Positions 54,515 to 63,353 of a DNA stretch of 64,000 bases are shown in pieces. Both the position numbers and the translations under genes were made by a program. The notes under the pieces were generated by a model. The model ran no database searches and had not been told where the DNA came from. It saw nothing but the letters and a program-made list of their open reading frames with translations. Source of the stretch: Roseomonas sp. (lineage in GTDB: Bacteria > Pseudomonadota > Alphaproteobacteria > Acetobacterales > Acetobacteraceae); the NCBI GenBank assembly GCA_020249775.1, contig JADCFA010000009.1, positions 1-64,000 of the forward strand, written 5' to 3'. Every line of letters begins with the position of its first letter. Positions within the stretch are counted from its first letter, which is position 1.

Positions 54515-55620
54515 ACTTTCCCGCACCCGTTGCCACAGCCGAACCCGTGCGCGTCATGCTGTGCGACGACAGCGCCGTGCAGCGCGGCATCATGGCGCGC
54601 ATCCTGGAGTCCGATCCCGGCATCAGGATTGTGCATCGCGCCGGTGATGGGCAGGCGGCTCTTTCCGCGCTGGCCGTGACCAAGCCGCAAGTGGTGCTGC
54701 TGGATCTGGAAATGCCGGTAATGGATGGCATGACAGCGATACCGCTGATCCTGAAGCAGGCGCCTGGCACCGCGATTATTGTGGCAAGCGCGCTGACCCA
54801 GCGCGGCGCGGCGGCGGCCATGGCGGCCTTGCGCGCGGGGGCGGTGGATTACGTGCCAAAGCCAAAGGGTTCACTCGGCGGTGCGGCGAGCCCGGTATTT
54901 CGCGATGAGCTGATCGCCAAGGTGCAGGGCTGGGCGCGCATGCGCCGTGCCCCCGAACAGCGCTTGCGCCCGCCGCCGCCCGCCCCCGTCACAGCACGGC
55001 CCATTTCGCGGCCCGTGGCCCGGCCCATGCTTCCACCGCGCCTATTGGCAGTGGGCAGTTCCACGGGCGGGCCGCAAGCCTTGGCAAGTTTTTTCAAGAA
55101 CCTTCGGCCACTGCCGATCCCGGTGGCAATTGTTCAGCATATGCCAGCCGGCTTCACCACCATGCTGGCCGACCATCTGGACAAGCTTGGCGTCATGCCC
55201 TGCGCCGAGGCCAAGCATGGCGAAGTGATGCAGCCTGGGCGCATCTATCTGGCGCCCGGAGATCATCATCTGATCATTGAAGCCGGCAATGGAGATACGC
55301 TGGTGACGCGGCTCGATACTGGGCCGCCGGTGAATTACTGCCGCCCTGCCGTTGACCCGATGATCCAAAGCGCTGCGCGAGTCTGTTCCGGGCGTGTACT
55401 CACCGTGATGCTGACTGGCATGGGGCAGGATGGGCTGGAAGGGTGCCGCAGCCTTGTCGCCAAGGGTGGCGCGGTTTTCGCGCAGGATGAAGCAAGCTCC
55501 GTGGTCTGGGGCATGCCGGGGGCGGTTGCGCGCGCCGGCCTTGCCACCGCACAAGCACCGCCGGAAGTGCTGGCTGAACGTATTCTCGAAATCTTCAAAT
55601 TGCCGGGTACAAAAACATGA
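54511..55620 (+). CDS. cheB: Protein-glutamate methylesterase CheB
   Basis: The 369-residue enzyme has an N-terminal receiver (D65 in LLDLEMPVMDG), a Pro/Arg-rich linker (about 140-170) and a C-terminal methylesterase domain with Ser in AVGSSTGGPQAL, His in IVQHMPAGFT and Asp in MLTGMGQDG. It demethylates or deamidates receptors when phosphorylated. GTG start overlaps the cheY stop. Confidence 0.95.
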   Translation: MNFPAPVATAEPVRVMLCDDSAVQRGIMARILESDPGIRIVHRAGDGQAALSALAVTKPQVVLLDLEMPVMDGMTAIPLILKQAPGTAIIVASALTQRGAAAAMAALRAGAVDYVPKPKGSLGGAASPVFRDELIAKVQGWARMRRAPEQRLRPPPPAPVTARPISRPVARPMLPPRLLAVGSSTGGPQALASFFKNLRPLPIPVAIVQHMPAGFTTMLADHLDKLGVMPCAEAKHGEVMQPGRIYLAPGDHHLIIEAGNGDTLVTRLDTGPPVNYCRPAVDPMIQSAARVCSGRVLTVMLTGMGQDGLEGCRSLVAKGGAVFAQDEASSVVWGMPGAVARAGLATAQAPPEVLAERILEIFKLPGTKT

Positions 55621-56444
55621 CCCCTGAATCCTTCCAATTCCTCACAGGCCTCGTGAAGACACGCTCAGGCATCGTGCTGACCACGGAAAAAGCCTATATG
55701 CTTGAAACGCGGCTTGCGCCGATCATGAAGCGCGAAAGGCTTGTTTCGCTGGATGCCTTGGCAGGGCGGTTGCGCAATGCGCCTTCCCTGCCGCTCGCGA
55801 CCGAAGTGGTGGAAGCGCTCACCACCAATGAAAGCTCCTTCTTTCGGGATGGTCGTCCATTTGAGCATTTGCGCCAGATTTTGCCGAAGCTTGCCGCGAC
55901 GCGCCCGGCGGGTCAGGCGCTGCGCGTTTGGTCCGCAGCCGCCTCCACCGGGCAGGAAGCCTATTCGGTGGCGATGATTGTCAATGAATTGGGCCCGGCG
56001 CTTGGCCGCCGGCGCGTGGAAATCCTGGGCACGGATTTGTCGCGCGATGTATTGGCGCGCGCGCAGGATGGGTTGTTTTCGCAATTCGAAGTGCAACGCG
56101 GCCTGCCGGTGCAATTGCTGGTGAAATACTTCAAGCCTGATGCAGGGCGTTGGCGCATCACCGATGGGTTGCGCGCCATGGTGCGCTGGCAATGCTTCAA
56201 TCTGTTGGAAAACCCTGCCATTCTTGGGCGCTTCGACATCATCTTCTGCCGCAATGTGCTGATCTATTTCGATGCCGCGACCAAGACCCAGGTGCTCGCC
56301 AATATCGCCAATCAATTGCAGCCGGATGGCTATGTCTATCTTGGTGGCGCGGAAACTGTGCTCGGGCTCACCACGCGCCTGGTGCCAAGCACGGGTGAGC
56401 GCGGCGCTTATGAATTGATGCGGACGGCGGCGAAGGCCAGCTGA
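55617..56444 (+). CDS. cheR: Chemoreceptor methyltransferase CheR
   Basis: The 275-residue SAM-dependent enzyme has the alpha-helical N-terminal domain, an EALTTNESSFFRDGRPFEHL motif, the SAM-site VWSAAASTGQEAYSVAM and IIFCRNVLIYFD. It methylates receptor glutamates, the reverse of CheB. The ATG overlaps cheB by 4 nt. No methyl-accepting protein is encoded nearby. Confidence 0.95.
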   Translation: MTPESFQFLTGLVKTRSGIVLTTEKAYMLETRLAPIMKRERLVSLDALAGRLRNAPSLPLATEVVEALTTNESSFFRDGRPFEHLRQILPKLAATRPAGQALRVWSAAASTGQEAYSVAMIVNELGPALGRRRVEILGTDLSRDVLARAQDGLFSQFEVQRGLPVQLLVKYFKPDAGRWRITDGLRAMVRWQCFNLLENPAILGRFDIIFCRNVLIYFDAATKTQVLANIANQLQPDGYVYLGGAETVLGLTTRLVPSTGERGAYELMRTAAKAS

Positions 56445-56453
56445 AATTCGGGG

Positions 56454-57881
56454 CTATACGGCTGTCCCACCCACCGTCAGCCCGGTCAGTTTCAAGGTCG
56501 GTTGGCCAACGCCAACCGGCACGCCCTGGCCCTGCTTGCCGCAAGTGCCAATGCCAGGGTCAAGCGCCATGTCATTGGCCACCATGCTCACCTTCGTCAG
56601 CGCATCCGGGCCATTGCCGATCAGTGTCGCACCCTTCACCGGTGCGCCGATCTTGCCGTTTTCAATCAAATAGGCTTCCGAAGCGCTGAAGACGAATTTG
56701 CCGGAGGTGATATCCACCTGACCGCCGCCGAAATTCACCGCATAAAGCCCGCGCTTCACACTGCCCAGCACTTCTTCGGGCGTATGCGCGCCGCCCAGCA
56801 TCACCGTATTCGTCATGCGCGGCATGGGGCTATGGGCATAGCTTTGGCGCCGGCCATTGCCGGTCGGGGCCACACCCATCAACCGAGCATTTTGACGATC
56901 CTGCAAATAGCCAACCAAAATACCGTCTTCAATCAGCGTGGTGCGCCCGCTTGGCGTGCCTTCATCATCCACGGTAAGGCTGCCGCGACGATCGGGCAGC
57001 GTGCCATCATCCACCACGGTCACACCCGGTGCGGCGATGCGCTGGCCAAGCAGCCCGGCAAAGGCCGAGGTCTTTTTGCGATTGTAATCGCCTTCCAGCC
57101 CATGGCCGATCGCTTCATGCAGCAGAATGCCGGGCCAGCCGGGGCCAAGCACCACTTCCATCTCTCCCGCCGGGGCGGGCACGCTGCCAAGATTGACCAG
57201 CGCCTGGCGCAAGGCCTCATTCACGCCGCGCTTCCAGGAATCACTGCCCAGCACGCGGTCATAGGCAAAGCGCCCGCCGGTGCCGAAGCTGCCGGTCTCG
57301 CGCCGATCCCCTTCCGCCACCACGACCGAGACATTGAAGCGCACGAGCGGACGCAAATCAGCCAGGCGCTGCCCATCCGGGCGCAGGATCTGCACCGCCT
57401 GCCATTCGCCGGTGATGGAAGCCATCACCTGCACCACGCGCGGATCACGCGCCCGCGCATAGGCATCAATTTCCTGCAACAAAGCGGTCTTGGCAGCGAA
57501 ATCCATCTGCGTCAGCGGATTGGCATCAGTGTAAAGCCGCGCATTGGTGGCCCGCGGCGCGATATCCAAAGCCCCGCTATGGCCCTGGCGCACGGCCTTC
57601 ACCGCGGCGGCAGCGCGCGACAAAGCGGCGTCGGATAATTCTCCCGCATGCGCATAGCCCGCCGCTTCGCCGGCCACGGCGCGCAGGCCAAAGCCGCGTG
57701 TCGCGTCATAGCTTGCGGAACGGATGCGGCCATCATCAAGCGAGATTGCCTCGCTTTCGCGGTATTCCAGGAATAGCTCACCATCCTCACAGCCCTGCGT
57801 CGCGTCGCGCAATTGGCGTTCGGCGCCGGCGCGGTCCAGCAGCGTGAAGAAAAGCTCATCCGTGATGCCAAGCGCGTTCAT
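56454..57881 (-). CDS. tldD: Metalloprotease TldD
   Basis: The 475-residue PmbA/TldD-family protease has the HExxxH-type zinc motif LLHEAIGHGLEGD. Conserved blocks RKTSAFAGLLGQRIAAPGVT and YAHSPMPRMTNTVMLGG follow. With PmbA (TldE) it trims unstructured peptides, including microcin precursors and CcdA. GAGG precedes the ATG at 57881. It is convergent with cheR, only 9 bp away; tldE is not in the window. Confidence 0.94.
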   Translation of the reverse strand: MNALGITDELFFTLLDRAGAERQLRDATQGCEDGELFLEYRESEAISLDDGRIRSASYDATRGFGLRAVAGEAAGYAHAGELSDAALSRAAAAVKAVRQGHSGALDIAPRATNARLYTDANPLTQMDFAAKTALLQEIDAYARARDPRVVQVMASITGEWQAVQILRPDGQRLADLRPLVRFNVSVVVAEGDRRETGSFGTGGRFAYDRVLGSDSWKRGVNEALRQALVNLGSVPAPAGEMEVVLGPGWPGILLHEAIGHGLEGDYNRKKTSAFAGLLGQRIAAPGVTVVDDGTLPDRRGSLTVDDEGTPSGRTTLIEDGILVGYLQDRQNARLMGVAPTGNGRRQSYAHSPMPRMTNTVMLGGAHTPEEVLGSVKRGLYAVNFGGGQVDITSGKFVFSASEAYLIENGKIGAPVKGATLIGNGPDALTKVSMVANDMALDPGIGTCGKQGQGVPVGVGQPTLKLTGLTVGGTAV

Positions 57882-57900
57882 GGGCAATCTACCTCGAAGG

Positions 57901-59004
57901 TCAGACGTTCAGAGAAGCGGTTGCGCGCGGCCGGCGCAAGCCATGAATTGCGGCAAGCGCGCTCGCCAACACCAAAACCGCGATGCTTTGATGGAGTGTG
58001 CCAAGCCAGACCGGCACCACGGCCAGAAGGGTCGCGATGCCAAGCGCATATTGCAGCGCGACCGAACCGGCCAACGAAAGCACGGCATTGCGCGCAAAGC
58101 CGGGCGCAAGCCGGCGCCAAGCCAGCACCCCGGCGACGAAGGCCACCACCAGCACAGCACTTGCCAAAAGCCGATGGTTGAATTGCACCGCGGCGATATT
58201 GGCGGTGAAATTCTTGAGCGCGGGTGTCAGGTCCCAATAACCCTCTGGCACCAGCCGCCCATCCATCAGCGGGAAGGTATTGTAGCTGAAGCCCGCGCGA
58301 ATGCCGGCCACAAAGCCGCCCGCCAGCATGGCCAGCCCCGCAAGCCCCGCAGTTGCATGCACCAGGCCGCGCAACGCCCCTGCATCTACCGGGCCGCTTC
58401 GGGCCGGGCGCAGCAGGTTCAGCGCGGTCCAGAACAACAGCCCGAACAGGATGAAAGCCAAGCCCAGATGGATCACCAGCCGATAGGGCGAAACCGCTGT
58501 CCGGTCCGCATCAAAGCCAGACGCCACCATGAACCAGCCAACCACCCCTTGCAGCCCACCCAGCGCCAGCAGCAGCAAAAGCCGGGGTTTGAGCGCCGCC
58601 GGCACCCGCCCGCGCAGCCAGAAACAGGCAAGGCCACCAACATAAGCAAGGCCAATCAGCCGCCCCCAAAGCCGATGCCCCCATTCCAGCCAGAAAATCT
58701 CCTTGAAGCCTTCCAGCCCAAAACCCTGATTGACCAGCTGATATTGCGGAATGGTGCGGTAAAGATCGTAAAGCCGTTGCCATTCGGCCTGTGAGAGCGG
58801 CGGCAGGGTGCCCGCAATCGGCGCCCATTCCATGATGGAAAGCCCAGACCCCGTGAGCCGTGTGGCACCCCCAAGCCCCACCATGAACCAGACCATGCCG
58901 GCGACGCCGAGCAGCCAAAAGGCAATGGCGCGGGTTGCGCTGCGATCCTGGGCGGCGGCGATATCGGCGGGCAGGGAACGTGTGTCGAATGGCATGGCGC
59001 GCAT
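57901..59004 (-). CDS. ctaA: Haem A synthase (COX15/CtaA type 2)
   Basis: The 367-residue inner-membrane enzyme converts haem O to haem A for cytochrome oxidase. It has about eight transmembrane helices and the haem/substrate histidines in FWLEWGHRLWGRLIGLAY, RLVIHLGLAF, QFNHRLLASAVL and LGTLHQSIAVLV. GGATRLTGSGLSIMEWAPI near residue 45 is a type-2 (alphaproteobacterial/mitochondrial) hallmark. It lies 19 bp upstream of tldD. Confidence 0.95.
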   Translation of the reverse strand: MRAMPFDTRSLPADIAAAQDRSATRAIAFWLLGVAGMVWFMVGLGGATRLTGSGLSIMEWAPIAGTLPPLSQAEWQRLYDLYRTIPQYQLVNQGFGLEGFKEIFWLEWGHRLWGRLIGLAYVGGLACFWLRGRVPAALKPRLLLLLALGGLQGVVGWFMVASGFDADRTAVSPYRLVIHLGLAFILFGLLFWTALNLLRPARSGPVDAGALRGLVHATAGLAGLAMLAGGFVAGIRAGFSYNTFPLMDGRLVPEGYWDLTPALKNFTANIAAVQFNHRLLASAVLVVAFVAGVLAWRRLAPGFARNAVLSLAGSVALQYALGIATLLAVVPVWLGTLHQSIAVLVLASALAAIHGLRRPRATASLNV

Positions 59005-59074
59005 ATAGGGGCAGTTCTATTGCGATGCACCCCTGCTTGCCGTGACTTGGCGGCCCTGCTACCGCGAAATTCTC

Positions 59075-59827
59075 ATGGTTTCCGATAATGCTCTGCCCTC
59101 GGCCGCGCCGCTCATTTCCGTGGTGGTGCCGGTGCGCAATGAAGCCCCCAATATCGCGCCCCTGATTGCCGAAATCCGCGCCGCCTTGGCGGGTGTGGCG
59201 CATGAAATTGTCTATGTGGATGATGGTTCCACCGATGCGACCCCGCAGGAATTGGCCGCCGCGCGGGCAGCCGGCGCGCCCTTGCGCGTTGTTCGCCACA
59301 GCACTTCCTGCGGGCAATCGGCTGCCGTGATCACCGGGGTGAAGGCGGCACGAGGGGAATGGATTGCGACCCTTGATGGCGATGGCCAGAACGACCCCGC
59401 CGATATTCCCCGCCTTCTGGCGCGCGCTGAGGCCGAGGCCGCGCAAGGCGTGCCGGTGTTGATTGCCGGACATCGCGTCAATCGCCGCGATTCAGCGGTG
59501 AAACGCTTCAGCAGCCGGTTTGCCAATCGCTTTCGCGCCTGGATGCTGCGCGATGCCACGCCCGATACCGGCTGCGGGCTGAAAGTATTTTCCCGCGCGC
59601 TGTTCCTCGGCCTGCCGCATTTTGATCATATGCACCGCTTCCTGCCGGCACTCACGCTGCGCGCGGGCGGTGTGGTGATCAGCGAACCCGTCAATCACCG
59701 CCCGCGTGTGCGCGGCAAATCCAATTACGGCACGCTGGATCGGCTCGCGGTGAGTATCCTTGATCTGATTGGCGTTGCCTGGCTGCAAAGGCGCGGCAAG
59801 CGCCCGGTGATCGAGCCCGAGGCATGA
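59075..59827 (+). CDS. Family-2 glycosyltransferase (dolichol-phosphate mannosyltransferase-like)
   Basis: The 250-residue GT-A enzyme has SVVVPVRNEAPNIAPLIAEI, YVDDGSTDATPQEL and the catalytic TLDGDGQNDPADIP motif. It lacks C-terminal membrane helices, so it resembles DPM1/ArnC-type cores that load sugar onto polyprenyl phosphate. The ATG at 59075 starts family-like sequence. It overlaps the following membrane-protein gene by 4 nt. Confidence 0.88.
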   Translation: MVSDNALPSAAPLISVVVPVRNEAPNIAPLIAEIRAALAGVAHEIVYVDDGSTDATPQELAAARAAGAPLRVVRHSTSCGQSAAVITGVKAARGEWIATLDGDGQNDPADIPRLLARAEAEAAQGVPVLIAGHRVNRRDSAVKRFSSRFANRFRAWMLRDATPDTGCGLKVFSRALFLGLPHFDHMHRFLPALTLRAGGVVISEPVNHRPRVRGKSNYGTLDRLAVSILDLIGVAWLQRRGKRPVIEPEA

Positions 59828-60513
59828 CCCCCCCCACGCCTTCCGCCCGTCGGCGGGCGGCGCTGATCCGGCTGCTGGTGCTGGCCCTTGGCCTGATGGC
59901 GGGCGGGTTTTTGCTGAGAAGCCTCGGCGCCGCGCCGGGAACGGAATGGGTTGATCAATATGTGCTTGGCCAGGGCTTGGTCGGCGATGCGGTTTTCGTC
60001 CTGGGGGGTGCCGCGCTGACCGCGGCTGGCGTGCCGCGCCAGGGGATCGCCTTTCTGGCCGGCTATGCCTTTGGCGCGGTGGAAGGCACGGCGCTGGCCT
60101 TGGCAGCGCAAATCCTGGGCTGTGGCGTAGCTTATGCCTGGGCGCGGGCCATTGGCCGCCCCTGGGCTGAGGCGCGGTTGGCCGGGCGTTTTGGCCATAG
60201 GCTGCGGCCAATGCGCGATGTGCTATTGGCCAGCCCCTTTGGCGCCACGCTGGCGCTACGGCTGCTGCCGATTGGCAATAACCTTGCGGTCAATCTGTTG
60301 GCTGGCATGGCGGCAGTGCCGCCTTTGGCGTTCCTGGCGGCCTCGGCGCTCGGCTATGTGCCGCAGACAGTGATTTTCGCGCTGCTGGGCAAGGGCATAA
60401 GGGTGGATGGCGCCTGGCAGATGGGCCTCGCCGCAGTGCTATTCGTGGTTTCGGTGCTGATCGGGCTTTGGCTGCTGCGCCGGCATCGCGCGGGGCAGGT
60501 GCTGGAAGATTAG
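59824..60513 (+). CDS. TVP38/TMEM64 (DedA-superfamily) membrane protein
   Basis: The 229-residue protein has about six hydrophobic segments and the SNARE-associated/VTT domain signature GIAFLAGYAFGAVEGTALAL, followed by a helix pair with GATLALRLLPIGNNLAVNLLAG. VTT proteins of this superfamily act as lipid scramblases or undecaprenyl-phosphate flippases. Coupling with a polyprenyl-phosphate-type glycosyltransferase (4-nt overlap) suggests carrier-lipid handling, which is inference. Confidence 0.87.
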   Translation: MTPPTPSARRRAALIRLLVLALGLMAGGFLLRSLGAAPGTEWVDQYVLGQGLVGDAVFVLGGAALTAAGVPRQGIAFLAGYAFGAVEGTALALAAQILGCGVAYAWARAIGRPWAEARLAGRFGHRLRPMRDVLLASPFGATLALRLLPIGNNLAVNLLAGMAAVPPLAFLAASALGYVPQTVIFALLGKGIRVDGAWQMGLAAVLFVVSVLIGLWLLRRHRAGQVLED

Positions 60514-60850
60514 CTGACTGCCGATCTCATCGACGCGGTCCGGAATTAGACTTTGCGAGCGGAGGCGACTCTAACCACAGATCAGGTGACGTTGGACGGC
60601 CAGACTCCAATCGATAAGATAAGCTTCCGCAGCCTTGGACAGAGGTGACTTTAGCGACAACGAAACTCATGATAAAAATTGGCTTGTAAGCGGATAACAA
60701 AAGAATTTCAAAAGATGTCAAGATATCGGTCTGGACCAGCAGCCCCGCCATGATACAAGGTGTCCGTGACGTAGGCGACGCGGAACCCCCGCAATAGACA
60801 ATGCGAATTTCTTTTGGGAAAATGAAAATCAATGGAGTGGGAGCATCTGA
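60514..60850. other. AT-richer upstream region of the SerRS island
   Basis: The stretch from about 60600 is clearly less GC-rich than the genes to its left (for example the segment around 60660-60720). An open frame on the minus strand (60527-60832) has no family and crosses the likely promoter, so I do not call it. The region presumably marks the left boundary of a transferred segment and holds the promoter of the seryl-tRNA synthetase gene. Confidence 0.4.
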
Positions 60851-62152
60851 GTGATTGATCTAAACATACTGCGCAACCAACCATCCATTGTGCTGGCAGC
60901 AATCCGGAACAAAAGCGCGAGCGTCGATCTTGATCTGTTGATCAAACTCGACCAGGAGCATGTCAGCTTGCTACGCGAGGTGGAAGAAATGCGAGCCGAA
61001 CGCAATCGGCTTGCGTCATCAATGAAAGGGGGCAAGCCTGATCCCTCAGCGATCGCCCGTGCGCGTGCTTTGCGCGAAGAATTGGCCAAGTTGGAAGTCG
61101 CCTTGGATGAAAAAAAGCAGGCTTTCATAGAACTCTATAAGAAGGTTCCGAACATTCCGACTGCCGATACACCTATCGGCCATTCGGAAGAAGAAAACCA
61201 AGTCGTGCACGAATGGGGTGATCGGCGAGATTTCGGCTTCAAACCGAGGAACCATGCCGAGATCGCTCTTTTCCATGGTTGGATTGACAAAGAGCGCGCA
61301 GCAAAAGTGACCGGCACCCGGTTTGTCTATCTCAAAGGAGATTTGGTTAAGCTCCAATTCGCCCTGATCGCCTTCGTACTCGACCGGTTGACCGACGAAG
61401 CCTTCATTACCCGAATCGTCGAAGATCATAGGTTGCCGATAAGCACGAGGCCGTTTCTACCTGTGCTGCCGCCCTATATGATTCGGACACCGATTTATGA
61501 CGCGATGGATCGGCTTGAACCTGTTGAAGAGCGGTACAAGATCGAGGGACAAGAAACTTGGCTGCAAGGATCAGCTGAACATGTCCTCGGATCGATGCAT
61601 GCCGAGGAAACTTTCAATGAACAGGATTTGCCGATTCGTTATCTCGGCTACGCAACCTCATTCCGCAGCGAAGCAGGTGCGGCCGGCAAGGATATGGAAG
61701 GAATTATCCGACTTCATCAATTCGACAAGCTCGAGTTGGAAAGTTTCTCGACGCGTGATACCTCACATGATGAGCATCTCCTTTTGTGCGCCATTCAAGA
61801 GCGGCTGATGCAGCTTTTGGCAATTCCCTACCGCAAATTGCAAAAGTGTACTTTTGATATCGGGAAGCCGAATGCCAAGGGTTCAGATATCGAAGCGTGG
61901 CTCCCTGACCAAGGAAAATATCGTGAAACGCACACCGCCGATTACATGACAGACTACCAAGCGCGCCGGCTCAATACGCGTGTCCGGAGAACAAGTGGGG
62001 CGATGGAGTTCATTCACACAAATGACGCGACAGCTTTTGCTTGCGGTCGCACTCTGATCGCGATCATTGAGAACTACCAAAACGAAGATATGTCGGTAAA
62101 TATTCCATCAGAACTTCAGCCCTATATGGGGGGAAGAACCAAAATCGGCTGA
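60851..62152 (+). CDS. serS: Seryl-tRNA synthetase, divergent and compositionally foreign
   Basis: The 433-residue class II synthetase charges tRNA-Ser with serine. It has the N-terminal tRNA-binding coiled coil (about 30-115), motif 2 FRSEAGAAGKDMEGIIRLHQ, and motif 3 ACGRTLIAIIENYQ. The TxE serine-binding loop reads GSAEHVLGSMHAEE, with Ser in place of the usual Thr. The EHVLGSMH and LPIRYLGYATSFR wording differs from ordinary proteobacterial SerRS (TSEVPLTN type). It starts at GTG with GGGAG 9 nt upstream. Base and codon use is more AT-rich than neighbours, so horizontal origin is likely. Whether it is the only SerRS or a second copy cannot be told here. Confidence 0.9.
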   Translation: MIDLNILRNQPSIVLAAIRNKSASVDLDLLIKLDQEHVSLLREVEEMRAERNRLASSMKGGKPDPSAIARARALREELAKLEVALDEKKQAFIELYKKVPNIPTADTPIGHSEEENQVVHEWGDRRDFGFKPRNHAEIALFHGWIDKERAAKVTGTRFVYLKGDLVKLQFALIAFVLDRLTDEAFITRIVEDHRLPISTRPFLPVLPPYMIRTPIYDAMDRLEPVEERYKIEGQETWLQGSAEHVLGSMHAEETFNEQDLPIRYLGYATSFRSEAGAAGKDMEGIIRLHQFDKLELESFSTRDTSHDEHLLLCAIQERLMQLLAIPYRKLQKCTFDIGKPNAKGSDIEAWLPDQGKYRETHTADYMTDYQARRLNTRVRRTSGAMEFIHTNDATAFACGRTLIAIIENYQNEDMSVNIPSELQPYMGGRTKIG

Positions 62153-62437
62153 GTTGGGAAGATGCCATTGACCACCAAGCTCATTAATTTACCTTCATTA
62201 GTGACATTGAACTGCAACCCCGAAATCCAATCGGCAAGGCCCAGTTACTCCAAGCATTTGGATCTGATGCGGTGAAGAAAGCTATCGCATCAATACCGCC
62301 GCTTTGTGCCAATGCAGCACAAATACTCGACGAAGGTCTTCGCGAGCCCGAGATTGCACGTTAGTAAGATGCTTTTGGTGAGCGTCTTACCGGAAAATCC
62401 TCAGGCTCCGTGGGCTCGGATGGCCTGGTGCCATAAC
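62153..62437. other. Tail of the AT-richer island with possible gene remnant
   Basis: A frame open from 62188 to a TAG at 62364 encodes a plausible-looking peptide (PRNPIGKAQLLQAFGSDAVK, ending LREPEIAR) but has no ATG, GTG or TTG start, so it may be the end of a lost gene. A 37-codon frame from an ATG at 62162 is an alternative without support. No terminator hairpin stands out. The GC-rich background resumes near 62400. Confidence 0.3.
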
Positions 62438-62983
62438 TCAGCCTGACCCCGCCATGCCAAGCGCGGCATCGCGCAATTGTTCCAAGGTGCGGCCTGGAAG
62501 CTGGCCGAGCGCCAGGCAATGCGCCGAAAGCGCGGCGAAGATGCGGGCAATAACAGGCCCTGCTTCAAGCCCCTGCATGGCAGCGCGGCTCGGTTCATCC
62601 AAGGCGCCGCTCCGCGCCACCCCTAGCGCATCCTGCAGTGCCAGGATGGCGGCATGCGGCCCGGCTTCCAGCGTGAAGGCCATCAGTGCCAGATCAAGCC
62701 CCGGCGGCAGGCGGTCCGCGCCGAGTTCGTCCCAGATCAGGCGGCGATAGATGCGCCGCGTCAGCGCTTCATCCAGGCGCAACAGCCGGCCAATGCTCGC
62801 AGGCTCGCCCAGAAAGGCGTTCAACATGCCAAGACTGATGCCATTCATGCAGGGCCCGCGCAGCGCCGAGTCGCGATAGACCATGCCGCCATGGGCTTCC
62901 AGCAGGGCATCGGCGCAAAGCTCGAACCGCGCCACCGGGGGGTGGTGCGCGATGCGGGATTGACCAAGAAAGAAGCCGTCCAT
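62438..62983 (-). CDS. GH108-like (secretion-activator/lysozyme-fold) protein with altered active site
   Basis: The 181-residue protein aligns by eye with glycosyl-hydrolase-108 peptidoglycan hydrolases: LCADALLEAHGGMVYRDSAL at the N-terminus, RIYRRLIWDELGADRLPPGL, then LALMAFTLEAGPHAAILALQ and a DALGV-x(n)-L-DEPSRAAM end. The family active site is H-E-G-G-Y; here the aligned residues are A-H-G-G-M, so the catalytic Glu appears replaced by His31. GGAG lies shortly before the ATG at 62983. It may be an inactive, wall-binding derivative. No holin or phage gene is adjacent. Confidence 0.65.
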   Translation of the reverse strand: MDGFFLGQSRIAHHPPVARFELCADALLEAHGGMVYRDSALRGPCMNGISLGMLNAFLGEPASIGRLLRLDEALTRRIYRRLIWDELGADRLPPGLDLALMAFTLEAGPHAAILALQDALGVARSGALDEPSRAAMQGLEAGPVIARIFAALSAHCLALGQLPGRTLEQLRDAALGMAGSG

Positions 62984-63126
62984 GCCTGCTCCGGGCGGAA
63001 TTGCGAGAGCGCGTATAGTCAATGAAAAGGATTAACCAAAGCCTTAAATAGGCGCCGTTGCGGTCGCGGTTTTTCCGTATTGCGCGCCCCCGCCCGATCT
63101 GTCATTGACCGAATACCCCGTTGACA

Positions 63127-63304
63127 CCGCGCGGGAGAGAGCAGGCCTGCCTGCCGCCGAAGGCGCAACCGGTCCCCGGAAACGCTCAGGCAAAAGGGCC
63201 GCGCGGGGAAGGGGCCTCTGGAAAGCCCGTGGCGCAGGCCATGGCACCGACGGAGAAAGGTGAGGTAACGCCCCCGCCGAATCTCTCAGGTCATCAGACA
63301 GAGG
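63127..63304 (+). promoter_or_regulatory. Tandem glycine riboswitch
   Basis: Two glycine aptamers lie back to back upstream of gcvT. Aptamer 1 spans 63127-63206, closed by CCGCGCG/CGCGCGG and containing GGGAGAGAGC, GCCGAAGGCGCAA and ACGCTCAGGCAAAAGG. Aptamer 2 spans 63215-63304, closed by CCTCTG/CAGAGG and containing the GCACCGACGGAG region and AATCTCTCAGGTCATCAGAC. Binding of glycine should switch on the glycine-cleavage genes. Confidence 0.93.
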
Positions 63305-63353
63305 GGGACCACGTGTTGAACCCATTTCGCTGCGCGAAGCAGCGGGAGGCAGC

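Noticed and set aside
60527-60832. 101-codon minus-strand frame upstream of the SerRS gene
   Set aside because: It covers the expected promoter, has no ribosome site and resembles no family.
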